From: Cristatella mucedo
Taxonomy: Eukaryota; Bryozoa; Phylactolaemata; Cristatellidae
Length of the DNA stretch: 64,000 bases
Assembly (NCBI GenBank): GCA_009760855.2
Contig: WPIO01000005.1
Coordinates: 4,944,001-5,008,000, forward strand
Direction of reading: 5' to 3'
A program made the translations under genes and the position numbers. How positions within the stretch are numbered: position 1 is the stretch's first letter; each line of letters starts with the position of its first letter. Below are positions 40,101 to 49,792 of this stretch, in pieces. The notes beneath the pieces are model-generated. The model was not told the origin of the DNA, ran no database searches, and saw only the letters and a program-made list of their open reading frames with translations.

Positions 40101-43100
40101 TCCAGAAACAGCTACTTGGCTTTGACCTCCATTGTTTGCGAGAGTCTCTAGCTACATGAGCCATCACCGGGCCAACGAATACGCGTGTGCCAGGAAGCAG
40201 CTTCCCATATCACACAAATGCAGCAAAACACACAGGTAGCAGGACTTAACTTCATTCTCCCCTGACAGGGATTTAAGTACGACCTTTTTCAGGAAGCTTT
40301 CTTTTGGACAAGCATACATCGCACTATTCCGCTAGCTGTAAGTAAATTTATAGAGCTCAACAATTATACTGACATGCTGTAAGATGATATGGATCGTACA
40401 AGTATTTGTAGGCATCATAGAACTTGCAATGGCCGACTGACCATTTCGGGTGAAACACCGAAACATGTTTGGGCCTTAATTTGAGAGTATAGAAGAACTG
40501 TGCCATCCCTTAATTAGCAAGAATGACAAGACAAGCATGCTGGTCGGCACAGCTGAGTAGTAACCGTAATATGGTCTCCTGCCTTATATGCATGTCTCTA
40601 CATTGAAAAGCCAGTACAAAGCCAAACCAGTACAAAAACAACCTGTACGCATTAGCTGATGGAGTAAAAGGATACAAAACTATCAATCTGATAGAATGTT
40701 TCTACAATTTCATAGAGAACTAGGTAAATAGGTTCTCCGACCGATGCTTTGTTTGGGACAGCACTTGGCAAGCGGAAAAAGATTCTTGTTCACTTGTTGC
40801 AGCAGTGACATAATAATAATAATAATAATGCACTTAACAAAGTGCCCTCAGAGAACTCGATCTCTTTCTAGGCGCTTTACATTTGCTGCAAAGGGAAACG
40901 CGATTGAATGGTGAGTAATATCATGCTTGATAAACAAACAACATGAATAGCATGGTTAGGGGTGACACAAATGCACAGGGTCAGCATGCAAATGTGGTTA
41001 GTGGCAGCATGCACAGTGTCAGCACACACAAGCACATCAAGGACGAATCACAGGGACCCACTAAATGCTGTCCTAAATAGGTGTGTATTTAAGTTCTTTT
41101 TAAATGTGCTCAAGTCAGGGGATGTTCTGTAGCAAGTCGGGAGTGAGTTCCAGGCTTTGGGAGCATACGAACTAAATGCACGGTCCCAAAAGGATTTGAG
41201 GTTTGTACAAGGACATACGGAAGCATAAACGTAAATCAACCTACACAATCAACCTATATCATTTGAATCCGTGAGCGAGTGATTTTGTGTTTCTGTTGAC
41301 ACAAATCCCTGACATTATGCTTAGGTTGTGCCTTTAGAACAATATAGTACTACTAAAACCGTACAGCTATGACTCATGTAAAAATAGCAGGGCAGATAAT
41401 TTACTAAGTTGTACATGCACCTATAACATGAACTCTCATAATCAAAATTAACATTAAATTTTAATTTTGCATTGAATTATGAAATATTACTGAGCTAGCT
41501 TTGATCAGTGAGTGCTATTTAATTACTAAAGTACATGCTGAGATGTCTAAAAAAAAATCAAACTGCCCTTTCCACGATTTTTGCAGATTCATGCTAGTTA
41601 GTGTATCAAGTTTTCACTGCTAGCAGATGCCGTCATAGTGCCAGAACCACCACTGGTATTATGGCAAAATTACAGACACTTCACTAGCGTAAGTGCTTGG
41701 ACCGGAGACGGCATGTGGTAGGTAAAAGAAATGAAGCAGCGACCGAGCGAGCTGGCAAGCAGCAACATGTGAAGGAGCACATAGCCACCTGCACATTGCC
41801 TGCAGCCATCTAGTATGCAGCCCCTCTTCCCTAGCACTTAGCAGGTCCTGAGGAACCACCCAGGGGATGCTACCAGACAGGCGATAAAGGAGAGGGAAAG
41901 GGAGACATACACAAAACATATTACCATTACCATTGGTGACTTCAAGTAAACTAGGAGCCGTCTCTGATCCGTTAACTACAACAAGAGGCAAGAAATGGAA
42001 GCCCGAAAAATCCGATATCGTGCCCTCAAGTAGCCGGTATTTCAAGAACAACAACAACAATGACAAGGCGAACGTTTGCCTCACTAAGTTAGGGGCATTT
42101 GGGCAACGGTCAATAATCACGTGGGAACAAGTGCACGAAACCGAGCATCGGTTGCTAGCTGTAAATTTCCTAAATAAAAAAACACTACCACCTACGACAC
42201 CACACTATATGACATAATGTGATATACCAGTAATATGAATTCTCACACCAAAATTACAAGTTTAAGGCAGGAAAAACTATGAAAACACCCAAAAAAAAGC
42301 CAAGTTGGTCACCATCTGCGTATCACTCACTAAGTGGCTTCCTCACATTCACATACACGAAGCATATTGCATGCCAAGCTGTGTTAGTGAGCCTTCACCT
42401 TATTATTCCCTGTCCATATATTAAGGGACTGCATTCTGCAATGGCTACTGACTGCACTATTGTAACAGAATTGGCTGGGCTGGGGGTTATGTGCCACCAT
42501 TGCTAAAATAGTTGCACTAGCCCACAGTTGATCACGGATACAGAGCAGATTCTTATTCTGACCCATAAGGCCTGCCTCACCTTGGCTCCTTCATGCCTAG
42601 CAAATGTAAAGCGCCTAGAAAGAGATTAGTTTCTCTGAGGGCACTTTATCAAGTGTATTATTATTATTACCATCTGAATTGCTGCATTGATGTAGGGGCT
42701 TCGTCCTGCCCTTGGGTCCTCTCAGGACAATAAAACAGCTGTATATTTAACTTGAATACTCTTGGCAATTAAAGTCATTGCTCTGTGGGTAGTAATGTGC
42801 AGAACTCATTACCACAATTCTAACGCAATGACATCTCACCCGCTGGCGACTCTGGCACATCATTTCCCAGCCGTTCCGCTTTGCTACTTCTACAGTACTC
42901 GCTTCCTTGACTGCCCTCTTAACTCAACTATGCTTTTTACTTTCAATTTGCTGCATGAGATGAAGTCTGCTTGCTACCGCATGTGCACCAAAAACCACTT
43001 AGGCTTCGAGTGTGCCATAGAAAATCGATGTCAAATCTCAAATGTCTTTATGGCTTAGTGAAAAACTGCTCGGTGCAGCTGTAGCATAGGAAATATATGT

Positions 43101-46100
43101 ACACTACGTATATAAAGACATCAGAAGTTAGACTCAACTAAATACACTGAATTGTGGCAGAAGGACAATGCCAGAAAACAGACGATAAAAATAATAATAC
43201 ACTTGTATAGAACCATCAGAGAACATAATCTATTTATAGGCACTTTACATATGCTATAATGAAAGCATGTCAACATGGTTAGTCGTAACATGTACAGTAT
43301 CGGCTCACATAAGCCTACTACGGACAAAGACGATGATGGAGGGATGTACAGTAGATATGAATACTATCGACATAGCACGACGAATATATATGCGATCAAG
43401 CCACAAGTGTCATAAGCATTGGTTGCTGGCTGATGAATATTCCTCAAACAGCCTCGAACCTTAGCAGGTGAGAATTATCACTTAGAAATTATGAAGTCCT
43501 AATACTGCTTTTGCTACCCCAAAAGTTCCAATTCAAGCCTTAAGGCTTTGGTTGGCTGCTCTGCAGTACCAGAATGTGTCGAGATAGTGTCACCATCAGC
43601 AGGAAGGGGGCTGGCTGCTCATACAGTGAGTTATGTGCATATATCTGCATATACACCGATTGTTGCCTGCACACTGACAGGAGCTTAGCTTCAGCATGAA
43701 AACTTGGTGAGTGCTCCTGTCATCATGAGACCCTCAAAATCACTTCACGTCAAACTTTACATATGATAGTGGAACACATGCATTTTCGGCCAAACCAAGA
43801 TGGTATTAATAGAATCGTGAAATTTCACAGAGTGATAGTGCTTCGAGCTCATATAATAGGCAGTTTAATACCTGACGTCGATGCGATAATGACGACAAGA
43901 AACCATATGGCACAGAATGTGTATGAGATCAATGCCACGCAGACCCGCCGGGCAGACATATCTATGTCATAATTTTACAAACTCGCGTGTGGAGTGTCTC
44001 CAGAACTAGAGTCCATGCCACAAACAGCACACGCAATGGTGCTAGCCCTTGCACACGCCCGACAGATACTGGTGGACCTAGCGCTTGACAGCACGGCTAA
44101 CGAGTCCTAGAAGCTGCGCCGATACATGCACATATGCCGATTATGAAAACAATTGCATGGTGCCCTAAGAACAGTAAACCTCTTTCTAGGCACTTATAAA
44201 TGCTGCAAACGAAGCATGTAAATGGGTTACTGATACATTGCACAATTTCAACACAAAATGTTATGAGGAGTATGTGAGTCATTTGCTTCACTTTAAATGT
44301 TGACAGGTCAGGGGACTCACGAGGGTAGTTGGGAGTAAGTTCCACGATTCGGGATCATGTGAAATAAACGTAGCCTCTCCAAAGGATTTGAGGTTAGTTC
44401 GATGCACAGCAAAACGACTTGAGTCACAAGTCGGGTGATACGATGCCTAGCCTGATTGGGAAGAAGTTTGGATAGGTTGGCTGGCACAAAAGATCGAAGG
44501 GACCTAGAAGTGAGTAGGAATACTGTGAAGTCGATATGCTCCTTAATCAGGAACCAGTATGCATCACAGAGAAATTGTGCAACACGGCAGTTGGGACGTT
44601 CACAACGAACAAGACTGGCTGCACAGCTTAGCAACAATTGTAAGTGTCTTATTGAACAAACAGGAAGACCCACAACTAGTGGGTTACAAAAGACAAAGAC
44701 TAAATGGGATGTTACAAATGCACGGACCAGTTTGGCTGTGGTATTCTTGCCTAAGCAAACAGAAATTTTTGCAATGCTACCAAGATGAAACTAGGCAGGC
44801 TTGAATGCAGTCATCTATAGAAAGCTGATTTTGTAACAGAACACCCAGATTACATGCAGAGGCTTCAGGAGATATGCTGGCCGAGCCCATCTGAGCAACA
44901 TTGTCATCACTAACCATATTGACATGATCCCTTTTACAGCCAATGTAAAATCCATAGAAAGAAATATAATTCTATGACGGTGCTTTCATGCTGACCCGTG
45001 CATGTCACCCCTAACAATGTTATGTTTGTTGTCATTGAGCATGCCAATACTAAATTCTGCAAGAGAGTTGCGTGAGGCTGAGGTGCTGGAAGGTGGAAAG
45101 AGATCAAAGCAAGGTGCAACTGTGTGCCACCTGCACATAAGCTAAAGCCAGAATTGTGCTTGACGATTACATGTGCAAGAGGACGTGTTGAATTGTGCAA
45201 AAGTAGTGGACCTAGAACTGATCCTAGAGATTCCTCACAATATAAAGGCTTGACAGATGATGTTGGCCATTGATATCTACTCTCTAAAATCTGGCACTGA
45301 GATCACTGGCACTGCATTGCAATGGTTTAGGTCAAGATAGATTGGTGATCAATTTTATCAAACGCTACCGAGAGAACTAGCAAAGAGATTTTTGCAATTC
45401 AGAATTCCGGAGATGGTAGTTACACACTTGCACAGTGCCCACTCTGGAGTAATTGCTCTAAAACTTAACTTAAACTTTCTTGCCCACACTTCAATAACAA
45501 GTACATATCCTTGTATACATCTCCGGCTGTAACTCACGAACTCACAGCCTAAGCGGCTTTTGAAACGCATTCGGTAGCCAACAGACTTGATCTCACGCAA
45601 AAAGAGAAAGTGGGAAGCATAGTAGAGTCATGAGAGCAGTTGAGATAGCGAATAGCATGGAAGTAGCAGCTCAGGTCGGCTGGAAAGGATGTGTAATAGT
45701 CGGCAGCAGAAGAGTAGTTGTCCTTAATTTATAATGTAATGTGCATCCGTCTGTAAATTCAAATACGCCACAGACTATTTTGGTTTTACGCGGGAGAGTT
45801 TTATACAGCACATTCAACGCCTAAGCGGCTTACAGTACGCATTGAGCAGCCAACAGATTTCATCTCAAGCAACAAAGAGAAAGTGAGAAGCATGGCTGAG
45901 TCAGGATAGCAGTTGAGGCAGTGATGAGCATGGAAGTAGCAGCTCATGACGGCTTGAAAGGATTTGCCATAGTCGACAGCAGGAGAGTAGATGTCGTTGC
46001 TTTAGAATTGTGGAAGTGAGTTCCACAGTTATCTGGTATCTTCAGAATTCTGGGAACAGCTTATATGCAGGAACTGAGAAGGCAAAAAAATAGCAAATAT

Positions 46101-46527
46101 CCCTTATAGGACTCGACAAATAATTGCTCCATCTCCAAGAGCAGATCGTATGGCACCAATGGACAAAATCAATTTAGTACAATCTCGCCTGCTACCGCCG
46201 GTGACGCAGGCACACTAGGAGAACGAGCAAATGAATGGATCGGTACCGAAGCACACAAAGTAAGAGCCGTGTCACGCCCACATTCTAAAGCGGTGAAAAC
46301 GCCCAAGTGCTGGGGCTTAAGTTGTGGCAAACGCACATCGGCATCACACCCCACACTCTCGAGAATCACTGGGTAAAACCCTAAGCTGCTGCCACTGAGG
46401 TGCGCCCCATTATGTCAAATCAGCTGCTCACACACTTACCTTCAGCGTTTGGTGCCGGGACGCAAGTAAAAACTATTAATATTAGGAGAAAACCGCCGTA
46501 GCTATGAAACATCATCTCCGAAGCCAT
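24386..46527 (-). CDS. Gene B: TGN38/TGN46 (TGOLN2)-like membrane protein
   Basis: Predicted exons are 46527-46440, 41975-41931, 40147-40097, 39808-39761, 32775-32617, 28116-28000, 27096-27034, 25762-25617 and 24523-24386, giving 284 residues. The order is signal peptide, a low-complexity acidic/Ser/Thr luminal region, one membrane span, then a short basic tail. Known TGN38/46 proteins have this layout; their tail follows the span with a KIIAFVLEGKRS-type block and a YQRL internalisation and retrieval signal. Here the tail reads IIALIVEGKRS and YSKL, which makes the family call firm. All internal junctions are phase 1 and the last is phase 0. The luminal exons are poorly conserved in the family and were called from splice signals and phase only, so some may be missing or alternative. 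Confidence 0.82.
25143..25214. repeat. TGCG/TG microsatellite
   Basis: About 70 bases of (GTGC)n passing into (GT)n, in the last intron of gene B. Confidence 0.9.
25313..25495 (+). mobile_element. LINE A 3' tail
   Basis: 3' UTR motif GCATGCTGACCCTGTGCATG, hairpin GAGTGCCTAGAAAGAGATTAA, and an end in TATTATTAT. Heavily 5' truncated, opposite to gene B. Confidence 0.85.
25617..25762 (-). CDS. Gene B transmembrane exon
   Basis: Acceptor catgtcttcattctag, donor AAG|gtaacc, 146 nt, entering phase 1 and leaving phase 0. It starts GGDQSVDTENETKDEAVPVA with sequons NET and NST, then the span FLPYFIAAIVLFVVLYLGYH and QRNK before the tail exon. It aligns with the gene A exon at 3341-3474 in splice phases, position and YFIAA core. 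Confidence 0.9.
25763..27033. other. Gene B intron, nothing firm
   Basis: No repeat family recognised. One exon-like stretch at about 26573-26625 was rejected on phase. Confidence 0.4.
27034..27096 (-). CDS. Gene B acidic cassette exon (63 nt)
   Basis: Acceptor tgacttttttcag, donor G|gtagga, 63 nt, phase 1 to 1. It reads TYDDEEELESDFDVGHEDSA, strongly acidic, as is usual for the luminal region of this family. Confidence 0.8.
27429..27469. repeat. (GA)n microsatellite
   Basis: About 40 bases of GA dinucleotide in an intron of gene B. Confidence 0.95.
27660..27870. repeat. GTGCACGTGAGC minisatellite and (TG)n
   Basis: Imperfect 16-18 base units around GTGCACGTGAGCGAGT, then a two-copy block with GTTTGCCTGTGTATGTGTGA, then (TG)n. 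It yields long open frames of His/Thr/Ala that are not genes. Confidence 0.85.
28000..28116 (-). CDS. Gene B poly-aspartate cassette exon (117 nt)
   Basis: Acceptor tttttttttacatgctttgcatag, donor G|gtaatt, 117 nt, phase 1 to 1. It reads DN followed by 17 Asp, then GGDFESGTKENHADGEETN. The Asp run is a (GAT)n trinucleotide repeat, so its length should vary between individuals without changing frame. The flanking acidic non-repeat residues and good splice sites support a real exon. Confidence 0.8.
28141..29999. other. Gene B intron, nothing recognised
   Basis: Contains a run of about ten G near 28498-28507. No exon or repeat family found. Confidence 0.4.
30000..31330 (-). mobile_element. LINE B copy, most complete, decayed
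   Basis: Minus-strand order: DTIDHDVLPERL near 31290, GVPQGSALGPLLFS near 31160, a YADD-equivalent decayed to FNADVTQLYF near 31050, ENFLKLNKNKTKLL near 30930, LWNSLPQFL-equivalent near 30300, KSVGYRMRSESRLGC near 30110, and a 3' end near 30003. Many stops and frameshifts. It differs from LINE A in the C-terminus (MLPTFSLL...KSVGYRMR) and 3' UTR. Confidence 0.87.
31331..32616. other. Gene B intron, nothing firm
   Basis: A possible exon at about 31906-31955 has a fair acceptor but a poor donor (gtcacg) and the wrong length for phase, so it was not called. Confidence 0.4.
32617..32775 (-). CDS. Gene B cassette exon with ADGK repeats (159 nt)
   Basis: Acceptor cgaaagttgcag, donor A|gtgagt, 159 nt, phase 1 to 1. 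It reads STTVKTVAESLASAAGHKPA, then ADGKAENK and tandem ADGK units, ending GADGSAPTDNTN. Short charged tandem repeats in the lumen are typical of TGN38/46. The pyrimidine tract is weak but length and phase fit. Confidence 0.72.
33060..34656 (+). mobile_element. LINE C-like decayed repeat
   Basis: Shares ordered fragments with 37690-38475: ACGAACACAAATCTGCTACGG against GCGAACAAGAACCTGCTACAG, and GCTGGAATTTGCTAACAGTGC against CTCTGGAATTTGTTGCCAGAG. It ends with a LINE-type 3' hairpin GGCGGAGATTTAGTTCTCTC and (ATT)n at about 34642-34656. No intact frame. Confidence 0.5.
33790..33925. repeat. (CACT)n microsatellite
   Basis: About 130 bases of ACTC tetranucleotide with interspersed ATGCACTC units, inside the LINE C-like repeat. 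Confidence 0.95.
34790..35640 (+). mobile_element. LINE B C-terminal fragment
   Basis: Plus-strand decayed LINE B: SLPQFLCN near 35315, SATLLTFPLL near 35410, KSVGNRIYIKGHLGFECAK near 35470, and a 3' UTR end near 35640. Confidence 0.78.
35641..36072. other. Gene B intron, AT-rich, nothing recognised
   Basis: Short AT-rich near-repeats (AATATCTTATCTTTATTAAA) at 35680-35745. The open frame 35766-36068 has no recognisable motif. Confidence 0.4.
36073..36785 (-). mobile_element. LINE A fragment lacking its 3' end
   Basis: Covers [17 protein letters not shown] near 36755 down to [10 protein letters not shown] near 36085. It then stops abruptly without the last codons, 3' UTR, hairpin or (ATT)n. 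The right edge abuts the zinc-family remnant at 36788. Confidence 0.88.
36788..37392 (+). pseudogene. Uncharacterised zinc-binding family, decayed copy 1
   Basis: One plus-strand frame shows PSLSPAHSVHVKEN, then EVIRDF, MVVFQMGL, GTFSKSP and SLCLRDHRA, each separated by an in-frame stop (seven in about 270 bases). A shift then gives KVEPLADRRKVPVPPLLIKL and GRMTQFVIALDEESAAFEYF. After a deletion it reads ENMGAYLEKLVEHFYRD and SYQENFNQNRIEDYTWG. The blocks match, in order, copies 2 and 3 in this window (HNGN..., GDLK...ALL, PPLHIKLG, SDE-HG--FH-DI, YCW). From memory this resembles multicopy uncharacterised proteins of cnidarians and arthropods. The N-terminal zinc part is missing. Confidence 0.72.
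37690..38475 (+). mobile_element. LINE C-like decayed repeat, second copy
   Basis: Ordered similarity to 33060-34090, including CTGCTTCGAAGCAGGC, AGAACCTGCTACAG and TCTGGAATTTGTTGCCAG. No tail and no intact frame. Confidence 0.45.
38917..39184 (+). mobile_element. LINE A 3' end, heavily truncated
   Basis: Begins at the last codons (ACAGCATTTAGTGGGTCCCTG), has a complete 3' UTR, the hairpin GCCTAGAGAGAGATTAAGTT, and (ATT)n to 39184. Very similar to LINE copy 3. Confidence 0.93.
39185..39760. other. Gene B intron, nothing firm
   Basis: A strong donor (G|gtaagc at 39468) lacks an open exon upstream in any frame. Confidence 0.4.
39761..39808 (-). CDS. Gene B cassette exon (48 nt)
   Basis: Acceptor ttttaatttgtgttttag, donor G|gtaagc, 48 nt, phase 1 to 1, reading TATTAGVAQTRSSIS. 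It is Ser/Thr rich. Both splice sites are strong. Confidence 0.72.
40097..40147 (-). CDS. Gene B putative cassette exon (51 nt)
   Basis: Donor T|gtgagt, 51 nt, phase 1 to 1, reading TLANNGGQSQVAVSGR. The acceptor (gatggctcatgtagctag) has a poor pyrimidine tract, so this is tentative. Confidence 0.42.
40811..41211 (-). mobile_element. LINE A 3' fragment
   Basis: (AAT)n at 40811-40828, hairpin, full 3' UTR, and the last ~60 codons ([17 protein letters not shown] near 41180) in one open frame. 5' truncated. Confidence 0.92.
41931..41975 (-). CDS. Gene B cassette exon (45 nt)
   Basis: Acceptor ccatttcttgcctcttgttgtag, donor G|gtaatg, 45 nt, phase 1 to 1, reading NGSETAPSLLEVTN with V at the junction. 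It starts V-N-G-S-E, like V-N-K-T-E of the gene A repeat exon, with a glycosylation sequon in the same place; the two may share an ancestor. A second GT six bases downstream offers an in-frame alternative donor. Confidence 0.78.
42490..43050 (+). mobile_element. LINE B fragment interrupted by a LINE A tail
   Basis: LINE B reading includes LITDTEQILILTHKA near 42530 and, after the interruption, STMLFTFNLLHEMKSACYRM near 42930 and HLGFECAIEN near 43000. At 42598-42670 sits only the LINE A hairpin and (ATT)n tail. Confidence 0.8.
43190..43470 (-). mobile_element. LINE A 3' tail, decayed
   Basis: AATAATAATACACTTGTATA, then CATCAGAGAACATAATCTAT, TTAGTCGTAACATGTACAGT and CACATAAGCC. These are degraded versions of the LINE A 3' UTR in correct order. 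Confidence 0.65.
44130..45330 (-). mobile_element. LINE A copy, decayed, with an inserted LINE tail
   Basis: The minus strand shows the C-terminal region (GLPVCSIRHLQLLLSCAASL near 44650), an opposite-strand LINE A tail (44915-45045), then reverse transcriptase remnants (HVIVKHNSGFSLCAGGTQLH near 45150). Confidence 0.75.
45410..46060 (-). mobile_element. Two adjacent LINE B 3' fragments
   Basis: LINE B motifs GCATTCGGTAGCCAACAGAC and AAAGAGAAAGTGGGAAGCAT appear near 45570-45620, and again, more diverged, near 45838-45895. Each is followed by GCATGGAAGTAGCAGCTCA. They are two copies in the same orientation. Confidence 0.78.
46440..46527 (-). CDS. Gene B exon 1: signal peptide
   Basis: ATG at 46527 (further ATGs at 46515 and 46512), donor G|gtaagt. 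It reads MASEMMFHSYGGFLLILIVF, then TCVPAPNAE, a signal peptide with a clear hydrophobic core. It is homologous to gene A exon 1. Confidence 0.85.
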
Positions 46528-46850
46528 GTCCAATTCTGCCGGATGCGATGTCAACACCGGAAGTACTCGGACAAGGGCGGATGCGATCTCGGTATGCCAC
46601 TAGCGGTCGTGGTGCGACTCTTTATGTTGCGTGGCCATCGGTGTGTGTCGAAAGTGCATTATAAGTGTTTCCTGGAACGAGTGGAATGAAAACTGTCACC
46701 CTGTCATTACAGTAACAACCATCCCGCACGGGTTCTTTCCCTGCAGTTTGGGGAGGTAGCCAGAGCTTTCCTCAATTATCCCGTCGACGGATTCGCTACT
46801 GCGATTTCATTTAAATGAATATTGCGCCTCGCCGTTTTGCGAGTGGGCTG
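46528..46850 (-). promoter_or_regulatory. Gene B 5' UTR and presumed promoter
   Basis: The proximal 20-30 bases match the gene A 5' UTR. No TATA box was identified. GC content rises to the right of about 46850. Confidence 0.4.
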
Positions 46851-47720
46851 TGATACTCGATGTGGTCTGCGGTTGGGGTGTGCTGCGAGTGGTGGCTGTG
46901 ACAGGGGCAGTCGCGAGTAGGGCTCCGGTGGGCGAGCGGAGCGCAGAGAGTCGCCCCCCCCCCCCCCCCCTGCGCCGTACGTAGTGAAATAAACTGGTGG
47001 TGTTGGTCGTCGGTGGGCTCCTGCGCTTTGCGCGACGGCAACCAAACTGCAGCTGTGGTGTCGTTTCGCTATGATGTGGCACTTGTATCGCTTGCTTCGA
47101 AAAGCAGCGACCTGGACGGATCAAATACGCGACAAGCAAGCCAATTGTCGATGCGTTTGTCTTGTATCCAGGCTAGGTTCGGTTGGCCGTGACGGGACGG
47201 CTGTATTGCGGTAAGGGTCACCGGCTGGGCCGGGGCCTGACCTACGGGCAAGGCCGGATGGGCGGTGACGAGAGGTCGCCGTGGCCCGTGGGTAAAAGAA
47301 GTTGGCCGAATAAGTCGTGATGTTGGAGGCTCCCGGTCTCGCCGAGTTATGCACCTGAATGGTTGCAGGCGTGCTCCGGCGATGCGGCCACGCACGCAAG
47401 GCGTCGAATACCCGAGGCCCGAGCGGAGCTGGATGGCACGCTCGTTATTGCGACTTGTAAATTCCGCGTTCTCCGCGAAACGTGTTCGTGGCCCCTCCCC
47501 CCGCCGTAAGTTGGCATCTTTCGGTGGAAGCTCTCGACTGTGGTAGTCGTCGACTCCGACTATCCAAGCGGTTACTCTAGCTAGCCGGATCTTTGACGGC
47601 GTACGCTCGTACTGTTGGAACGGAGTCGGTACAAAGGCGGGACTGCAGTAGCCAACTGAGCAACAAACACGTTCGTTCACGCTTTCGGCGTCGTCTTGCG
47701 CCCCTATAGTTTACCTAATA
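46851..47720. other. GC- and CpG-rich block, function unknown
   Basis: Markedly richer in GC and CpG than the rest of the window, with a run of about 20 C at 46955-46970. Long open frames on both strands (up to 203 codons, minus, 47069-47680) are expected from the composition and show no known domain. It could be a CpG island upstream of gene B or part of an LTR element belonging with the gag remnant at 48603. Confidence 0.4.
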
Positions 47721-47934
47721 GTTAGGTCACCTCGTCTACGGCATTTCTAGCACTTTCCTCGCTGCTGCTACCGGGGTCGTGGGTTTTCTGGCGCTACGCG
47801 CTAGATCCAAGCTACCGAGCACGAATATGGTATTGTACCATAACTTTACTGGAAGCATTCTGCAATTTTTAAAAGAATGTCTTCTCTGAACAAGCTAGCG
47901 ACTGATATCGAGCTATTGAGAAAATAGAATTTTA

Positions 47935-48030
47935 GCAAAACACTTCATCTCGAGCCCTGAGGCATATGCGAAGTGCCTAAATAGAGATTAAGTTCTCTTG
48001 GAACGATAAGCAAATGAGTTATATTTTTTT
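47935..48030 (+). mobile_element. SINE 3' part with LINE-like tail
   Basis: GAGCCCTGAGGCATATGCGA followed by AATAGAGATTAAGTTCTCTT and an AT-rich end. It is nearly the same as the 3' part of the SINE at 52640. Confidence 0.75.
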
Positions 48031-48602
48031 ATCTGGAGGTGATGTAAAATTTGCTTGCACGGTAGAAAGTTGGTCAAATAGTCACTAGAGAAACACAAGG
48101 AGGAAAGGTGGGTGAGTTGAGTCGAGCCGATGGTCCGGTTTGTTGGCAAGAGCATAAAAGTTGCAGCGAGCCTCTCGGAGGTAGAAATTATTCCGGTTCA
48201 GCGCGCCCCGCGACTTAACCGTTAATGGGATTCAAATTCCAATGAGTCCGCAAAGGTGACTCTTGCGCTACCGATGCAGGAGAACTGGGTGCCAATTTGG
48301 ATAACAGCAGCTCCCTAAAGTCGCTAGTAAAATGCTAAGTGCAACGAGCGAATCAGTGAATCCCTATTAGGCAAAGCCTCCCGCGAACCCAGGGAAACAG
48401 GTTCCGGCTTGATCGGCGACGGCGACTGTCCCTCCAACGACGCTAGCTAGGACTAGCGGTATGGCAATTTGCTTTGTAGTCACGTGCCCCAATGAGAGGA
48501 GCCAAAGTAACCTAGAACTATTTGTGCGGCAACGTGCGAGGCTTACAGTAACCACCTCTACGGCGGGTGCGGTGTTGACAGGCCGTGTAGCCTGCGTCCA
48601 CA
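48031..48602. other. Nothing firm; possible LTR-element leader
   Basis: Lies 5' of the gag remnant. No primer-binding site or LTR edge could be defended. Confidence 0.3.
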
Positions 48603-48791
48603 TGAGTGGGTCCCACCATAGCTGTCTCTGACTCGTTGCCGCTTTTGGATAATGAAAACTATGATGAAATAATCAATGTAATGAAGGCCAGCTTCGGACG
48701 TGCAGCAAATGTGAACCAGTCTACGGATGAGCTATTAGGCAGGGTTAGGCGGAAGGGTGAAACGTTAAGCCAACTGGCACTCGACGTTTAG
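48603..48791 (+). pseudogene. Ty3/gypsy-like gag fragment
   Basis: A 61-codon open stretch with the pattern of the retrotransposon Gag capsid region: a helix ending LPLLDNENYDEIINVMKASFG, then about 20 residues later RRKGETLSQLALDV. In related Gags this reads as '...F G ... L ... R R R ... G E S L ... L A ... D I'. It stops after DV. No zinc knuckle, protease or polymerase follows; LINE B starts at 48845. Confidence 0.62.
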
Positions 48792-48844
48792 ATGCTAACG
48801 AAAGGCCGAAACACACCCATGAGCGGGAGAAAGTGTGCCTCTGC

Positions 48845-49155
48845 CATTCCTACCGCGGTTGTGGAACTCACTTCCACAATTCTTACGCAACGATAACTAC
48901 TCTCCTACTGCCAGCTATGGCTCATCCTGTTCAGCGGTCCCGAGCTGCTACTTTTAAGCTACTCACTACCTCAACTGCTCTCCTGACTCAGCTATGCTTC
49001 TCACTTTCTCTTTGTTGCGAGAGATGAAGTCTGTTGGCTACCGAATGCCTACAAAAAGCCGCTTAGGCTGTGAGTGCGCTATACGAAACTCTCCAGCGTA
49101 GTACCCACATAGGCTTTGTGGCTTTCTGGAGTTACAGACATACAGTACATTACAT
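48845..49155 (+). mobile_element. LINE B 3' end
   Basis: Reads GTHFHNSYAT, SAMLLTFSLL-equivalent and KSVGYRMPTKSRLGCECAIR, then the 3' UTR ending GTTACAGACATACAGTACAT. Confidence 0.88.
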
Positions 49156-49792
49156 TGTGTATGTGAGCTCAGCTTTAGAGCAAAATATAACTTCTGAAAA
49201 ACCCCAAAAGTTCCCAGAAGCTTTGGGTGGTAGACTTGAAGTTGAAGAGTGACGTTGAGGTTTCTTAATTTAATAACAGCAAAAAAGTATACCAAAAACC
49301 TAAATGAGTAATATTAGCCGCAGAGTTGTGGCACGAGACGAGAAGTTCGAATACACTAGTCTGCATTATATCAGTTGTCTAGCATTTGCTATTATTTTCC
49401 TAATATACATCACTAATGATGATGTATGGTGTATTGCATGGTGTTTATTGCTTCCGCACGTCAAGTTTGGTCGATTTTGTTTATCAAAGTTCGGATGTAA
49501 TTTAACGTTCCGCATTATTTATAATGATATTGGCTTTAGTTAGGTTTGCTTGTTACAGTCACTTAATGACATAGGAGTTGCGTGTAATTTCTTACAACAA
49601 CTATCCATTTTGTTGGTTATGATATAGTTGTTTTAATCAACAGATATCTGTGATTTACAATAGCAATTGAGTGTAAGAACTATCCGTCCATATTCTGCTA
49701 CATCAGCGGGAAATTCTCGACTATAGAGCAGCGGCTACCGATGACTGCATTCATCAAACAGTGCTATCACGTGCTATCAAGTGCTATCACGC
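49156..49792. other. Intergenic, nothing recognised
   Basis: AT-rich. A short triple repeat GTGCTATCAC/A lies at 49761-49790. Confidence 0.4.

Noticed and set aside
47069-47680. 203-codon minus-strand open frame
   Set aside because: It lies in a GC-rich block where long frames arise by chance on both strands; there is no recognisable domain or splice context.
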